A DNA stretch of 15,812 nucleotides from assembly GCA_024280785.1 (NCBI GenBank), contig JAJRPK010000087.1, forward strand, positions 1 to 15,812, read 5' to 3'. Numbering within the stretch: the stretch's first letter is position 1; each line of letters begins with the position of its first letter. Source of the DNA: Gammaproteobacteria bacterium. Its GTDB lineage: Bacteria > Pseudomonadota > Gammaproteobacteria > Pseudomonadales > UBA7434. Position numbers and translations under genes: made by a program. Positions 8,205 through 15,018 of the stretch are shown here, piece after piece. The notes below the pieces were generated by a model that worked only from the letters and a program-made list of their open reading frames with translations, was not told where the DNA came from and searched no databases.

Positions 8205-8298
8205 CAACAGGTTTATTTTCGGGTGTGGATAGGCATTTATGGTTCAAACATATAGTAATTGTTAGGCTGGTTTTATTTTTTTTAAGGTTTGAGTAGCA

Positions 8299-8307
8299 TG
8301 CGATAAT
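8299..8307 (+). promoter_or_regulatory. Possible extended -10 element before flhF
   Basis: TG-C-GATAAT fits an extended -10 (TGnTATAAT) with five of six -10 bases right. No good -35 lies upstream, which extended -10 promoters can tolerate. It would start transcription about 75-80 bases before flhF and let flhF be expressed apart from flhA. Weak evidence from one short motif. Confidence 0.3.
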
Positions 8308-8340
8308 TGGAAATGATGAGTTTAACAAGTAGTGATCTAT

Positions 8341-8357
8341 CCGGCTTAAGTGGCCGG
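8341..8357 (+). other. Small hairpin in the flhA-flhF spacer
   Basis: CCGGC (8341-8345) and GCCGG (8353-8357) pair perfectly around a 7-base loop. A-rich sequence rather than a T-run follows, so it is not a standard terminator. It ends 33 bases before the flhF start and could affect mRNA processing, or be a protein site. Confidence 0.3.
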
Positions 8358-8390
8358 TCAAAGAAAAAGTAATGTGATAGGGGAATTTCA

Positions 8391-9887
8391 ATGCAACAGC
8401 CAAGTCCGCGTGAGCAGCGCTTTACCGCGTCGAACATGAGTCAGGCGCTCCGTCTGTTAGGCGAACAGTTAGGGCCAGATGCGATATTGCTGTCATCGAG
8501 GAAGGTGTCTGAGGGGGTAGAGGTTATTGGACTCCCGTCGGGTGTTGAACCATCGACGGATAACTTTCAAGCTTTGCATAGTGATCGTCGAAGCAGTGAC
8601 CGCCGTCGGGTAAGCCGTGAGCAACCAGTGGATGCTTCCAAATTGGCCGCTACACAAGCTAGTGATAGGGCATCGGAAGATAAGGTCTCTATCGAGAATA
8701 CGGCAGTGACAGAGGAAAAAACCAAGTCTTCTCGGTCGATAGGGACGTCATCGCAAGGAGTCTCATTGCCGTCGGATCAGTCGTACAATACTGCTAGCTC
8801 GGAGGCTGGTAACTCTTCGCCCGCCGGGTCTGCAGCATCGCGCTTGGCAAAAAGTATTGGTGAATTTAATAATCCTGTAGGCGATGCGAAAGCTTTTGAA
8901 AGTCTGCAAACTGAATTACAACAAGTACGGCAAATGCTTGAAAGCAAGTTGGCGCAAATAGCACCGACAGAGTCTGAATTGCCAAATCCGGTACAGTACT
9001 TATTCATTAATCGAATGCTACAGATGGGTTTGCCACTTACTATCGCGAAGACACTGGTTCAGAACTTGTCTTTGAAGGCAGCGGTTGACAGTACCACCGC
9101 CAGTAAAAAAGAAGGTAAAAGTGTTGACCCGACAAGTAAAGTGGATCCTGCGTGGCAGCAATGCCTAAGTCGTTTAGAGGCTATGTTGCCCGTTGCTGGT
9201 TCTGATGTTGTTGCGGCTGGAGGTATCTTTGCTTTAGTCGGGCCAAGCGGGGCAGGAAAGTCTTCGGCGATAGCAAAATTAGCGGCGCGCTGGGTGCTGG
9301 AGTACTCAGCAGCGGATGTTGCCATTATTGAGTATGATCAGCGTGCTACCGGTGGACAATCGCGGTTGGACAGTTTTTCTAATATTACCAAGGTGCCAGT
9401 ATTTATCGTTGACGAAAATCACTCGCTAGATGAACGAATTAAACAGTGCGCGAGGCGTCGGCTCATTCTTATCGATACAGCAGGTCTGTCCGATGAAAAT
9501 GTTAAGGCTGAAACTCAACTACAGCAACTGGTAGACTTGGCAACGCCTATTAAAAGCTTGTTGGTGCTGCCCGCGACAGGTGAAAGTCGCTGGCTTTCGC
9601 GGACCGTATTGGAGTACCGTCGCCAAAACTGTGTTGGTTGTATTTTAAGTCATGTCGACCAATCACCCTCGCTAGGCGAAGTGCTCACTGTTTTAATGAA
9701 ACAGCGTTTGACAGTTAATTATCTTAGCAGCGGCGTTTTATTGCCTAAATATATTGAGTTGGCGCGATCCCAGTCTGTATTAGAGCGTTTAGTGAAAGGC
9801 AGCGCTGTAAGTGGTCGGGATGAGGATGTTATTGTTCCGACATTAAATATACATGTCGAGGATGCAACTGCACTGGCAACTAGCTAG
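8391..9887 (+). CDS. flhF: Flagellar SRP-type GTPase FlhF, divergent G motifs
   Basis: FlhF marks the cell pole where a flagellum is built. The 498-residue protein has the usual N-terminal block (residues 10-46, with LGPDAILLSSRKV), a Ser-rich disordered stretch (about 55-165), an N-type helical domain (about 195-265) and a G domain (about 270-470). The P-loop GPSGAGKS (284-291) and DTAG (362-365) are intact. Other G elements differ from the usual SRP-GTPase forms: DTYR is replaced by DQRA (316-319), TKLD by SHVD (420-423), and the GQ-x-x-PxDL closing loop by SGVLLPKYI (447-455). GTP may be bound or hydrolysed poorly. The identity is firm from the P-loop region, LLVLPAT, SLGEVL and gene order. 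The start has AGGGGA six bases upstream. flhG follows after 55 bases. Confidence 0.93.
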   Translation: MQQPSPREQRFTASNMSQALRLLGEQLGPDAILLSSRKVSEGVEVIGLPSGVEPSTDNFQALHSDRRSSDRRRVSREQPVDASKLAATQASDRASEDKVSIENTAVTEEKTKSSRSIGTSSQGVSLPSDQSYNTASSEAGNSSPAGSAASRLAKSIGEFNNPVGDAKAFESLQTELQQVRQMLESKLAQIAPTESELPNPVQYLFINRMLQMGLPLTIAKTLVQNLSLKAAVDSTTASKKEGKSVDPTSKVDPAWQQCLSRLEAMLPVAGSDVVAAGGIFALVGPSGAGKSSAIAKLAARWVLEYSAADVAIIEYDQRATGGQSRLDSFSNITKVPVFIVDENHSLDERIKQCARRRLILIDTAGLSDENVKAETQLQQLVDLATPIKSLLVLPATGESRWLSRTVLEYRRQNCVGCILSHVDQSPSLGEVLTVLMKQRLTVNYLSSGVLLPKYIELARSQSVLERLVKGSAVSGRDEDVIVPTLNIHVEDATALATS

Positions 9888-9942
9888 AATACCGTCAGTA
9901 ATTTTCTATCGCCGTCTCGGTCGTTTTCACTTTTAGGTATTT

Positions 9943-10833
9943 ATGTTGGTTAATCAATTTCAGTCTTCAACTTCGTCAACCAGCCATTCGGGCAAGAATA
10001 CCTCTCACTCGGGGTCGTCGGTTGGTCGCGTAGTTAGAGTTATCGCTGTGACTGGTGGCAAGGGTGGAGTGGGTAAAACCAATGTGTCGATCAATTTAAG
10101 TATTGCTCTGGCGCAATTAAAGCAGCGTGTATTATTGCTAGATGCTGACTTGGGGTTGGCGAATATCGATGTATTACTGGGGCTAAAAGCCGAACGCAAC
10201 CTCGAAGAAGTATTGGCGGGGAGCTGCGATTTACAAGATATTATGCTGACGGGGCCACAGGGCATTCAAATCATCCCCGCGAGTTCGGGGACGCAGTCCA
10301 TGGTGCGGCTGGGGCAACAAGAGCATGCAGGTTTGATTCAGGCCTTTAGCGATATGGCAGACAACATCGATGTTCTCATTGTCGATACTGCCGCTGGAAT
10401 ATCCGACTCTGTGTTGAGTTTTATTCGCGCCTCTCAGGAGGTGTTAGTTGTTGTTTGTGATGAACCGTCGTCGATAACTGACGCCTACGCGCTCATTAAA
10501 GTGTTAAATAAAAATTACGGCATAGATACTTTTAGAATTTTAGTGAATCAAACTCAAAGCGATAAAGAAGGCATAGCACTTTACCGGCGGTTAATGTCGA
10601 CAACCGACAAGTTTTTGGATGTCATGCTACGATACGAGGGCGATATTCCGTATGATGAATTTGTCCGCAAAGCGGTGAGAAAGCAAAAAGCGGTGTTGGA
10701 TGTCTACCCTAAAAGCGACGCCGCGAAAGCTTTTATGCGTTTAGCAAAAAAAGTTTTAGAGTGGAGAGTGGCATCTACACCAAGTGGCCATTTGCAGTTT
10801 TTTGTTGAACAATTAGTTAACAGTGGACGGTAA
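9943..10833 (+). CDS. flhG: MinD-like ATPase FlhG (FleN), flagellar number regulator
   Basis: FlhG/FleN limits flagellar number, acting with FlhF and, in Pseudomonas, on the activator FleQ. The 296-residue protein has a deviant Walker A motif TGGKGGVGKT (residues 37-46), the switch I block LLLDADLGLANIDVLLGL (64-81) and switch II VDTAAG (147-152). These are complete and very typical. The C-terminal part contains RYEGDIPYDEFVRKAVRKQKAV (about 230-251, broken here at Y239), characteristic of FlhG, and then a helix that may bind membrane. The N-terminal 29 residues are Ser/Thr/Gly-rich and contain no DQAxxLR motif, the helix by which FlhG stimulates FlhF in some species. The start ATG has a short AGG upstream. 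It lies between flhF and fliA in the standard order. Confidence 0.95.
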   Translation: MLVNQFQSSTSSTSHSGKNTSHSGSSVGRVVRVIAVTGGKGGVGKTNVSINLSIALAQLKQRVLLLDADLGLANIDVLLGLKAERNLEEVLAGSCDLQDIMLTGPQGIQIIPASSGTQSMVRLGQQEHAGLIQAFSDMADNIDVLIVDTAAGISDSVLSFIRASQEVLVVVCDEPSSITDAYALIKVLNKNYGIDTFRILVNQTQSDKEGIALYRRLMSTTDKFLDVMLRYEGDIPYDEFVRKAVRKQKAVLDVYPKSDAAKAFMRLAKKVLEWRVASTPSGHLQFFVEQLVNSGR

Positions 10834-10935
10834 CTTTGGTTGTGATTGATTGTCGATACTCATTGATTAATTATTTTCTTTAAAGGTCAAGCTCGGAAGT
10901 TTTCTATGTTCCCGTGGTCACTCAGTTAAACGCTT

Positions 10936-11664
10936 ATGCCGCGCTCGAATCAACCCTATCCAACTAATGGGCCAAATGCTGTAGAGCTGGTCGAATTACA
11001 TGCGCCTTTGGTTAAGCGTATTGCCCATCATTTGTTGGCTCGCCTCCCCGATAATGTTTTAGTGGATGATCTCATTCAATCGGGGCTAGAAGGCTTACTT
11101 GAGGCCGCGAATAAATACGATGCCAGCAAAGGCGCGAGTTTTGAAACCTTCGCCGGAATTCGAATTCGAGGAGCGATGCTAGATGAAATGCGTCGGGGGG
11201 ACTGGTCGCCACGCTCCATCCACCGAAATGCCCGATTGCAAGCAAAAGCTTATCAACAGGTTGAAGCGAAATTAGAAAGAGCGCCTACAGATCTCGAAGT
11301 CGCCGAACAAATGGAGATCTCTGTCCAAGATTACCAGACTATGGCACGGCATACAGTCAGTGCTCGACTATACAGCTTTGACGAGCCGGCAGGAGCAGAA
11401 GAAGGTCAGTCCCGCGCCGAACTCTATTCCGATTCTGCACCGAGCCCCGAGCAGATCCATGAACAGAGCGATGAACGAAAACGGTTAGCCGAGGCGATTG
11501 GCGAGCTGCCTGAACGCGATCAGCTGCTGCTGAGTTTATACTATCAGGACGAGCTAAATTTAAAAGAAATAGGTAAGGTGTTGGGGGTCAGTGAATCCCG
11601 TGTTAGCCAGTTGCACAGGCAGGCGGCGTTAAAATTACGCGCTAAGTTGCTCGATGAAAGCTAG
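10936..11664 (+). CDS. fliA: RNA polymerase sigma-28 factor FliA
   Basis: FliA directs transcription of late flagellar genes such as flagellin and is held inactive by FlgM until the hook is complete. The 242-residue length is standard. Region 2 spans about residues 20-90 and contains DDLIQSGLEGLLEAANKYD (44-62) and the core FETFAGIRIRGAMLDEMR (69-86). Region 3 lies at about 95-145, and region 4 at 180-240 with the helix-turn-helix LKEIGKVLGVSESRVSQLH (209-227). No clear Shine-Dalgarno precedes the ATG at 10936, but no better start exists and the N-terminus has the expected length. It follows flhG by 102 bases. The chemotaxis genes that usually follow fliA are not here. Confidence 0.97.
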   Translation: MPRSNQPYPTNGPNAVELVELHAPLVKRIAHHLLARLPDNVLVDDLIQSGLEGLLEAANKYDASKGASFETFAGIRIRGAMLDEMRRGDWSPRSIHRNARLQAKAYQQVEAKLERAPTDLEVAEQMEISVQDYQTMARHTVSARLYSFDEPAGAEEGQSRAELYSDSAPSPEQIHEQSDERKRLAEAIGELPERDQLLLSLYYQDELNLKEIGKVLGVSESRVSQLHRQAALKLRAKLLDES

Positions 11665-11947
11665 CGACGTAATCATCGCGGAATTCTCTGCTGTTGCAGG
11701 CTTTGCTAATGGAATACCGTACTTACCTAGCTGTGTAGGCAGAAATTTTGTAATTGCTTGAAAATCCTCGTTTTTTATATCTTCTTTAGACTGGCTAGTT
11801 GCCAGCCTTCTTCTAGACTTAAAGCTACTGCGCGCTAACACTGATTGAGCTACTGGCTTTTGATCAGCAGAAGCGTCTTGAATTTTAAGTCGATTCTCTC
11901 GTTTTGGGCCCTGGTGGGTCAGGCAGAGGAACAAGAAGGTTGTAGCA
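11665..11947. other. 283-bp spacer after fliA; possible small antisense frame
   Basis: No plus-strand gene is visible. On the minus strand a 99-codon open frame (11635-11934) covers most of the spacer and overlaps the fliA end by 30 bases. It begins with TTG, lacks a Shine-Dalgarno and has no recognisable domain, so I do not call it a gene. A hairpin CTGGC-N5-GCCAG lies at 11791-11805. Two sequences have GG-N10-GC spacing (GG at 11793-11794 and at 11855-11856); the second, TGGC...CAGCA, ends near 11869 and could be a weak sigma-54 promoter for the next gene. Confidence 0.4.
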
Positions 11948-12613
11948 ATGGATCAGATTTCACCCCAGTCAGCGCATTGGTGGCAATGTCAGCTTGAGGA
12001 GCGTATAAAGCGCCTCATTAAGGCCGTAAATGTGCTGGTGTATACAAAGAGCAAAGCAGCGAAGGATAGCGTTGCAGTGATGCTGGACGATGTAGAGGAA
12101 AGCTTATGCCGTGCTCAGGCATCATCATCGGCCCAACAGGCTGTTACGCCGAATACTATTAGCGAAGATAGTTTATCTGAGGTTGAAGGCGTGGCCAAAG
12201 CCGTGGATCAATGGCTTTTTGCCGAGACCCACCAGTTGTTAGCGCACGCTCGTCGCTTGGTTGACGCGCCAATAAAACCACACCGCCAGGTGGGTAATGT
12301 CATTCAGATGCGTCGTAATTATTCGGATTTGGCCGATGCGGAGTTTGAGCGGTTACTCGCCGCTAGTGATGTGCCGGTTCTTTGCGCGAGTGGAACCGGC
12401 GGCAGTGGGTCACAGTTCGTCGATATGTCCAACGGCTGTCCCTATGGCCCTGATGAAGGTCGTAGTTTTGATGATCCAAACGACGATCCAAACGGTAATC
12501 CAAACGGTAATCCAAACGGTAAAGCCAATCGCCCGGTGGTTAAATTAAAGCTGGTCTATAGTGATCGCGAGTCCGCTTCTTCGAGTCATTTCTCTCCCAA
12601 AAACGATTCATAG
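11948..12613 (+). CDS. Unrecognised 221-residue protein in the chemotaxis-gene position
   Basis: I do not recognise this protein. The ATG has AAGAAGG eight bases upstream, and the frame ends 19 bases before motC, so it is very likely translated within the flagellar set. Residues 10-60 are predicted helical and rich in charge, with a WW pair at 11-12 and a basic helix EERIKRLIKAVNVLVYTK at 17-34. Residues 75-140 are also helical (AVDQWLFAETHQLLAHARRL, 85-104). Residues 145-195 are Gly/Asn/Asp/Pro-rich and include four tetrapeptides DPND-DPNG-NPNG-NPNG (176-191). A short beta-like VVKLKLVYS (197-205) and a Ser-rich tail follow. There is no signal peptide or membrane segment. It has no CheY, CheZ, CheA or CheB signature. 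The 3' DNA repeat suggests a flexible linker that changes length. Confidence 0.8.
   Translation: MDQISPQSAHWWQCQLEERIKRLIKAVNVLVYTKSKAAKDSVAVMLDDVEESLCRAQASSSAQQAVTPNTISEDSLSEVEGVAKAVDQWLFAETHQLLAHARRLVDAPIKPHRQVGNVIQMRRNYSDLADAEFERLLAASDVPVLCASGTGGSGSQFVDMSNGCPYGPDEGRSFDDPNDDPNGNPNGNPNGKANRPVVKLKLVYSDRESASSSHFSPKNDS
12473..12520. repeat. Four 12-bp tandem repeats coding for (N/D)PN(G/D)
   Basis: The units are GATCCAAACGAC (12473-12484), GATCCAAACGGT (12485-12496), and two identical AATCCAAACGGT copies (12497-12508 and 12509-12520). The array is in frame with the surrounding gene, so copy-number change would lengthen or shorten the protein by four residues and not shift the frame. The identity of the last two copies points to recent duplication. 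Confidence 0.9.
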
Positions 12614-12632
12614 GAGCTGCCGGTAAACCATC

Positions 12633-13379
12633 GTGGATATTCTTAGTGTCATTGGAGTTGCTATCGGATTCGCCGCTATTATCGGCGGTAATTTTCTTGA
12701 GGGCGGTCAGTTAGGTTCTCTGTTTAATGCTCCTGCTGCGTTGATTGTCTTAGGCGGAACCTTTGGCGCCGCTGTCTTGCAGACACCTAAATCAGTCTTT
12801 GGCAGAGCGATGAGGATGTTTATTTGGGTTTTTCGCCCCCCGACCATCAGTTTTGAAGTCGAGCTCGAAAAAATTGTTCGCTGGGCCAATGTTGCGAGGC
12901 GTGGCGGGCTGCTAGGTTTAGAGGCTGTTGCGGTTAAAGAGCTGAACCCGTTTGCGAAAAAAGGCTTACAGTTACTGGTCGACGGTAATCCGCCAGAACA
13001 TATCCGCAGTGTGATGGAGCTCGAACTTTTTAGTACAGAACGGCGCAATATTGACGCGGCTAAGGTTTATGAATCAATGGGAGGTTATGCACCGACGATA
13101 GGGATTATCGGCGCGGTCATGGGCTTGATTAATGTGATGGGAAACCTCTCGGACCCCATCATGCTGGGTAGCGGGATCGCCGTAGCATTTATCGCCACTA
13201 TCTATGGTGTGGGCATCGCTAATCTACTGTTACTGCCTGTTGCAAATAAGCTAATTGCTTACACTCGTCATGAGTCCCATGTTCGAGAAATGATTATTGA
13301 AGGATTGATGGCTATTGCAGACGGCGAAAACCCCAAATCCATTGCAGAGAAACTGAAAGGTTTTTTTGAGGATGTCTAA
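12633..13379 (+). CDS. motC: Flagellar stator protein MotC (MotA/PomA family)
   Basis: MotC is the MotA-like half of a proton-driven stator that turns the flagellar rotor. The 248 residues include four membrane segments at about 3-20, 32-50, 152-170 and 180-203. The cytoplasmic loop between the second and third (about 52-148) carries charged residues such as Arg89/Arg90 and MELEL (128-132) that contact FliG in this family. The conserved GGYAPTIGIIGAVMGLINVM (150-169), including the functional Pro154, is present. The start is GTG; an AGGAG lies 16 bases upstream, rather far, but the N-terminus MDILSVIGVAIGF fits the family and no better start is seen. It follows the unrecognised gene by 19 bases and precedes motD by 90, an unusually wide gap for a stator pair. 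Confidence 0.93.
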   Translation: MDILSVIGVAIGFAAIIGGNFLEGGQLGSLFNAPAALIVLGGTFGAAVLQTPKSVFGRAMRMFIWVFRPPTISFEVELEKIVRWANVARRGGLLGLEAVAVKELNPFAKKGLQLLVDGNPPEHIRSVMELELFSTERRNIDAAKVYESMGGYAPTIGIIGAVMGLINVMGNLSDPIMLGSGIAVAFIATIYGVGIANLLLLPVANKLIAYTRHESHVREMIIEGLMAIADGENPKSIAEKLKGFFEDV

Positions 13380-13469
13380 ATTAACGCCTATCTCTATCTC
13401 TTTGTATTGTTTCACTCCGTTAGAGCCAGTTTTTGTCCGTGATTTATCCATATTTTATCGGAGCCACAT

Positions 13470-14624
13470 GTGATTAGGCGTGGATACCAAAGTCGAGGTT
13501 TACGGGGAGGGGACCCGATTGGGGATGACTCGCACAATGCCATTAATCAGGACAGATGGTTGGTATCCTATGCTGATTTTATGACGCTGCTGATGGCATT
13601 TTTTGTGGTGATGTATTCCATTTCGCAAGTATCTGAGTCGAAATATCGCGTTTTATCGAACACCTTTAAATACGCCTTTAACTCGTCGGTTGAATTGAGC
13701 GAAATAATGTCCGAAGGCGAACCGCAGTTATCTCACACACTCACTCCTATCGATCTCGATGGCCATGCCCTGCAGGACAGGCCTGGCAATGATGCGAATG
13801 AGGTCCCGGAGACCTTCGTTCGTATTAGCGAGCAATTGGAACAAAGTTTTCAGTCACTCATTGAAAATGAGCTCATTACCGTTACCGGAGATGAGCGCTG
13901 GTTACACATTGAATTACCTTCGGCGATATTATTTGACAGCGGAGGTGCCACGCTTAATAACCTGGCTGAATCAATTATCGGTGAGCTTAGCGAGGCTTTG
14001 TTTGAGCATAAAAATGTTGTTCGGGTCGAAGGGTTTACCGATAACATTCCTATTGCAACATCGCTCTTTGCTTCAAATTGGGAGTTGTCGTCCGCGCGCG
14101 CGAGCGCGGTGGTGCGATTGATGGCGTCACAGGGAATCGAGCCACAACGACTTGCGGCAATTGGATATGGAGAGCACCAACCCAGTGCTACTAATCGAAC
14201 CGAGGAGGGCAGGGCCAAGAATAGGCGTATTGTTCTTATGGTGTCGACACGAGAAGAATTACGGCCTAATGGCGAACAAGTGGAAGAGGTTGAGTTGGAG
14301 GTAGAAGAAAAGCTGATTGTCCCTGAGGTAACGGCTGAGGTGCTTGAAGTGAAAACCGAAAAGAAACGACCCCTAACTCCCAGACAGCAAGCAGAGGCAT
14401 GGCTCTTACGTATGAACCAATCATCACCAACGAGTGGAGCAGGTACTCAGAAGCAGCGGCGGGAAAGCCCTGATGAGTTAGTAACTGCTTTAGTCGACGA
14501 GCAGCTTGGCGACGATAGTGCCAATCAAGAAACTAAAAATTTAACAGAGTCTGAAACTACAGAAGGGGTTAAGCGTATCGAATTAAACGATGGTGTTTTA
14601 CTCTTTACCCAAGATACCGGGTAA
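13470..14624 (+). CDS. motD: Flagellar stator protein MotD (MotB family) with long C-terminal tail
   Basis: MotD is the MotB-like stator half that conducts ions and anchors the stator to peptidoglycan. Of its 384 residues, 1-30 are cytoplasmic, and a single membrane helix runs from about 33 to 52 (SYADFMTLLMAFFVVMYSIS) with the ion-binding Asp36. A plug/linker region follows (55-140). The OmpA-like peptidoglycan-binding domain is at about 145-259, with VEGFTDNIPI (186-195) and NWELSSARASAVV (203-215). After it comes an acidic, low-complexity tail of about 125 residues ending VKRIELNDGVLLFTQDTG; typical family members are roughly 80-100 residues shorter. The GTG start has GGAG six bases upstream. 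A hairpin overlaps the stop codon and may end transcription. Confidence 0.93.
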   Translation: MIRRGYQSRGLRGGDPIGDDSHNAINQDRWLVSYADFMTLLMAFFVVMYSISQVSESKYRVLSNTFKYAFNSSVELSEIMSEGEPQLSHTLTPIDLDGHALQDRPGNDANEVPETFVRISEQLEQSFQSLIENELITVTGDERWLHIELPSAILFDSGGATLNNLAESIIGELSEALFEHKNVVRVEGFTDNIPIATSLFASNWELSSARASAVVRLMASQGIEPQRLAAIGYGEHQPSATNRTEEGRAKNRRIVLMVSTREELRPNGEQVEEVELEVEEKLIVPEVTAEVLEVKTEKKRPLTPRQQAEAWLLRMNQSSPTSGAGTQKQRRESPDELVTALVDEQLGDDSANQETKNLTESETTEGVKRIELNDGVLLFTQDTG

Positions 14625-14625
14625 A
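14604..14625 (+). terminator. Hairpin over the motD stop codon, possible terminator
   Basis: TTTACCC (14604-14610) and GGGTAAA (14619-14625) pair perfectly over 7 bp around an 8-base loop, and TGTTTT follows. The stop codon TAA lies in the second arm. The stem has only three GC pairs and the T-run is interrupted, so termination may be partial. Confidence 0.4.
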
Positions 14626-14773
14626 TGTTTTAGCTTTCAATTGGCATAAATATTTGCTGTCTTTCGGTTATTTATTAAGCATTTCAAAACAGCTTTTTCA
14701 ATGACGCATTTCGCCTTGTAATTTCTTAACAAGCTAATTTACTTAATTATTTTTGTTATTGCCTTGAACTTCA

Positions 14774-14795
14774 GGCGTGTCTGTTAGACACTGCC
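14774..14795 (+). other. Hairpin in the motD-parA spacer
   Basis: GTGTCT (14777-14782) pairs with AGACAC (14786-14791) around a GTT loop. GGC (14774-14776) and GCC (14793-14795) extend the stem past one bulged T, giving nine base pairs. No T-run follows directly, so it is not a normal terminator. It may belong to a structured leader or small RNA, or be a protein-binding dyad. Confidence 0.5.
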
Positions 14796-14949
14796 GTCCC
14801 ATCACAAAGAGTTTCTTTTAAATTGTTTTCGTGTGCATGATTTGGCGTTAGTTAAATGGGTAACCGTTTTATTGACTTGGACTAAAGTTGCATGTGCGGC
14901 ATCGGTATTGTTTTGGACAAAAAAATAATATCGTGTTGCGTTAGACCGT

Positions 14950-14987
14950 GTGACATTTGTGCAGCAGGTTTGCATAAGTTAACTTAT
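14950..14987 (+). promoter_or_regulatory. Candidate promoter with overlapping palindromic operator before parA
   Basis: GTGACA (14950-14955) and CATAAG (14973-14978) are 17 bases apart and match the sigma-70 -35 at five of six and the -10 at four of six positions. The perfect 14-bp palindrome ATAAGTTAACTTAT (14974-14987) sits on the -10 and start site, a repressor-like placement. The gene starts at 15019, giving a leader of about 34 bases. Confidence 0.4.
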
Positions 14988-15018
14988 TTATTGATGTTGA
15001 GAACTTAGGAGTATTAGC

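Larger units (their letters stand above)
14626..15018. other. 393-bp leader region before the parA-like gene
   Basis: The region is AT-rich and noncoding as far as I can see. It holds a hairpin (14774-14795), a candidate sigma-70 promoter (14950-14978) and a 14-bp palindrome (14974-14987). In Pseudomonas-like clusters motD and the parA-like gene are close together, so this spacing suggests that the last gene is expressed on its own here. Transcription could also start further upstream, leaving a long leader. Confidence 0.45.

Noticed and set aside
11791..11805. CTGGC-N5-GCCAG hairpin as a fliA terminator
   Set aside because: No T-run follows on either strand and it lies more than 120 bases after the fliA stop.
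11948..12613. The unknown protein as a CheZ remnant
   Set aside because: Size and position are suggestive, but neither the long CheZ helical hairpin with its active Asp/Gln nor the C-terminal CheY-binding helix can be seen.
14641..14660. TTGGCAT...TTTGCTGT resembling a sigma-54 promoter after motD
   Set aside because: GG and GC are 11 bases apart, one more than the strict RpoN spacing, and the site lies about 360 bases before the next gene.
14872..14898. TTGGACTAAAGTTGC (sigma-54-like) and TAAAGTT (sigma-28 -35-like) before the parA-like gene
   Set aside because: The GG-GC spacing is 9, and no GCCGATAA-like -10 follows TAAAGTT at the right distance.
14892..15008. 38-codon Cys-rich frame beginning MCGIGIVL whose stop overlaps the parA Shine-Dalgarno
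   Set aside because: It has no Shine-Dalgarno, the best promoter candidate lies inside it, and the likeness to the glutamine-amidotransferase N-terminus covers only a few residues.
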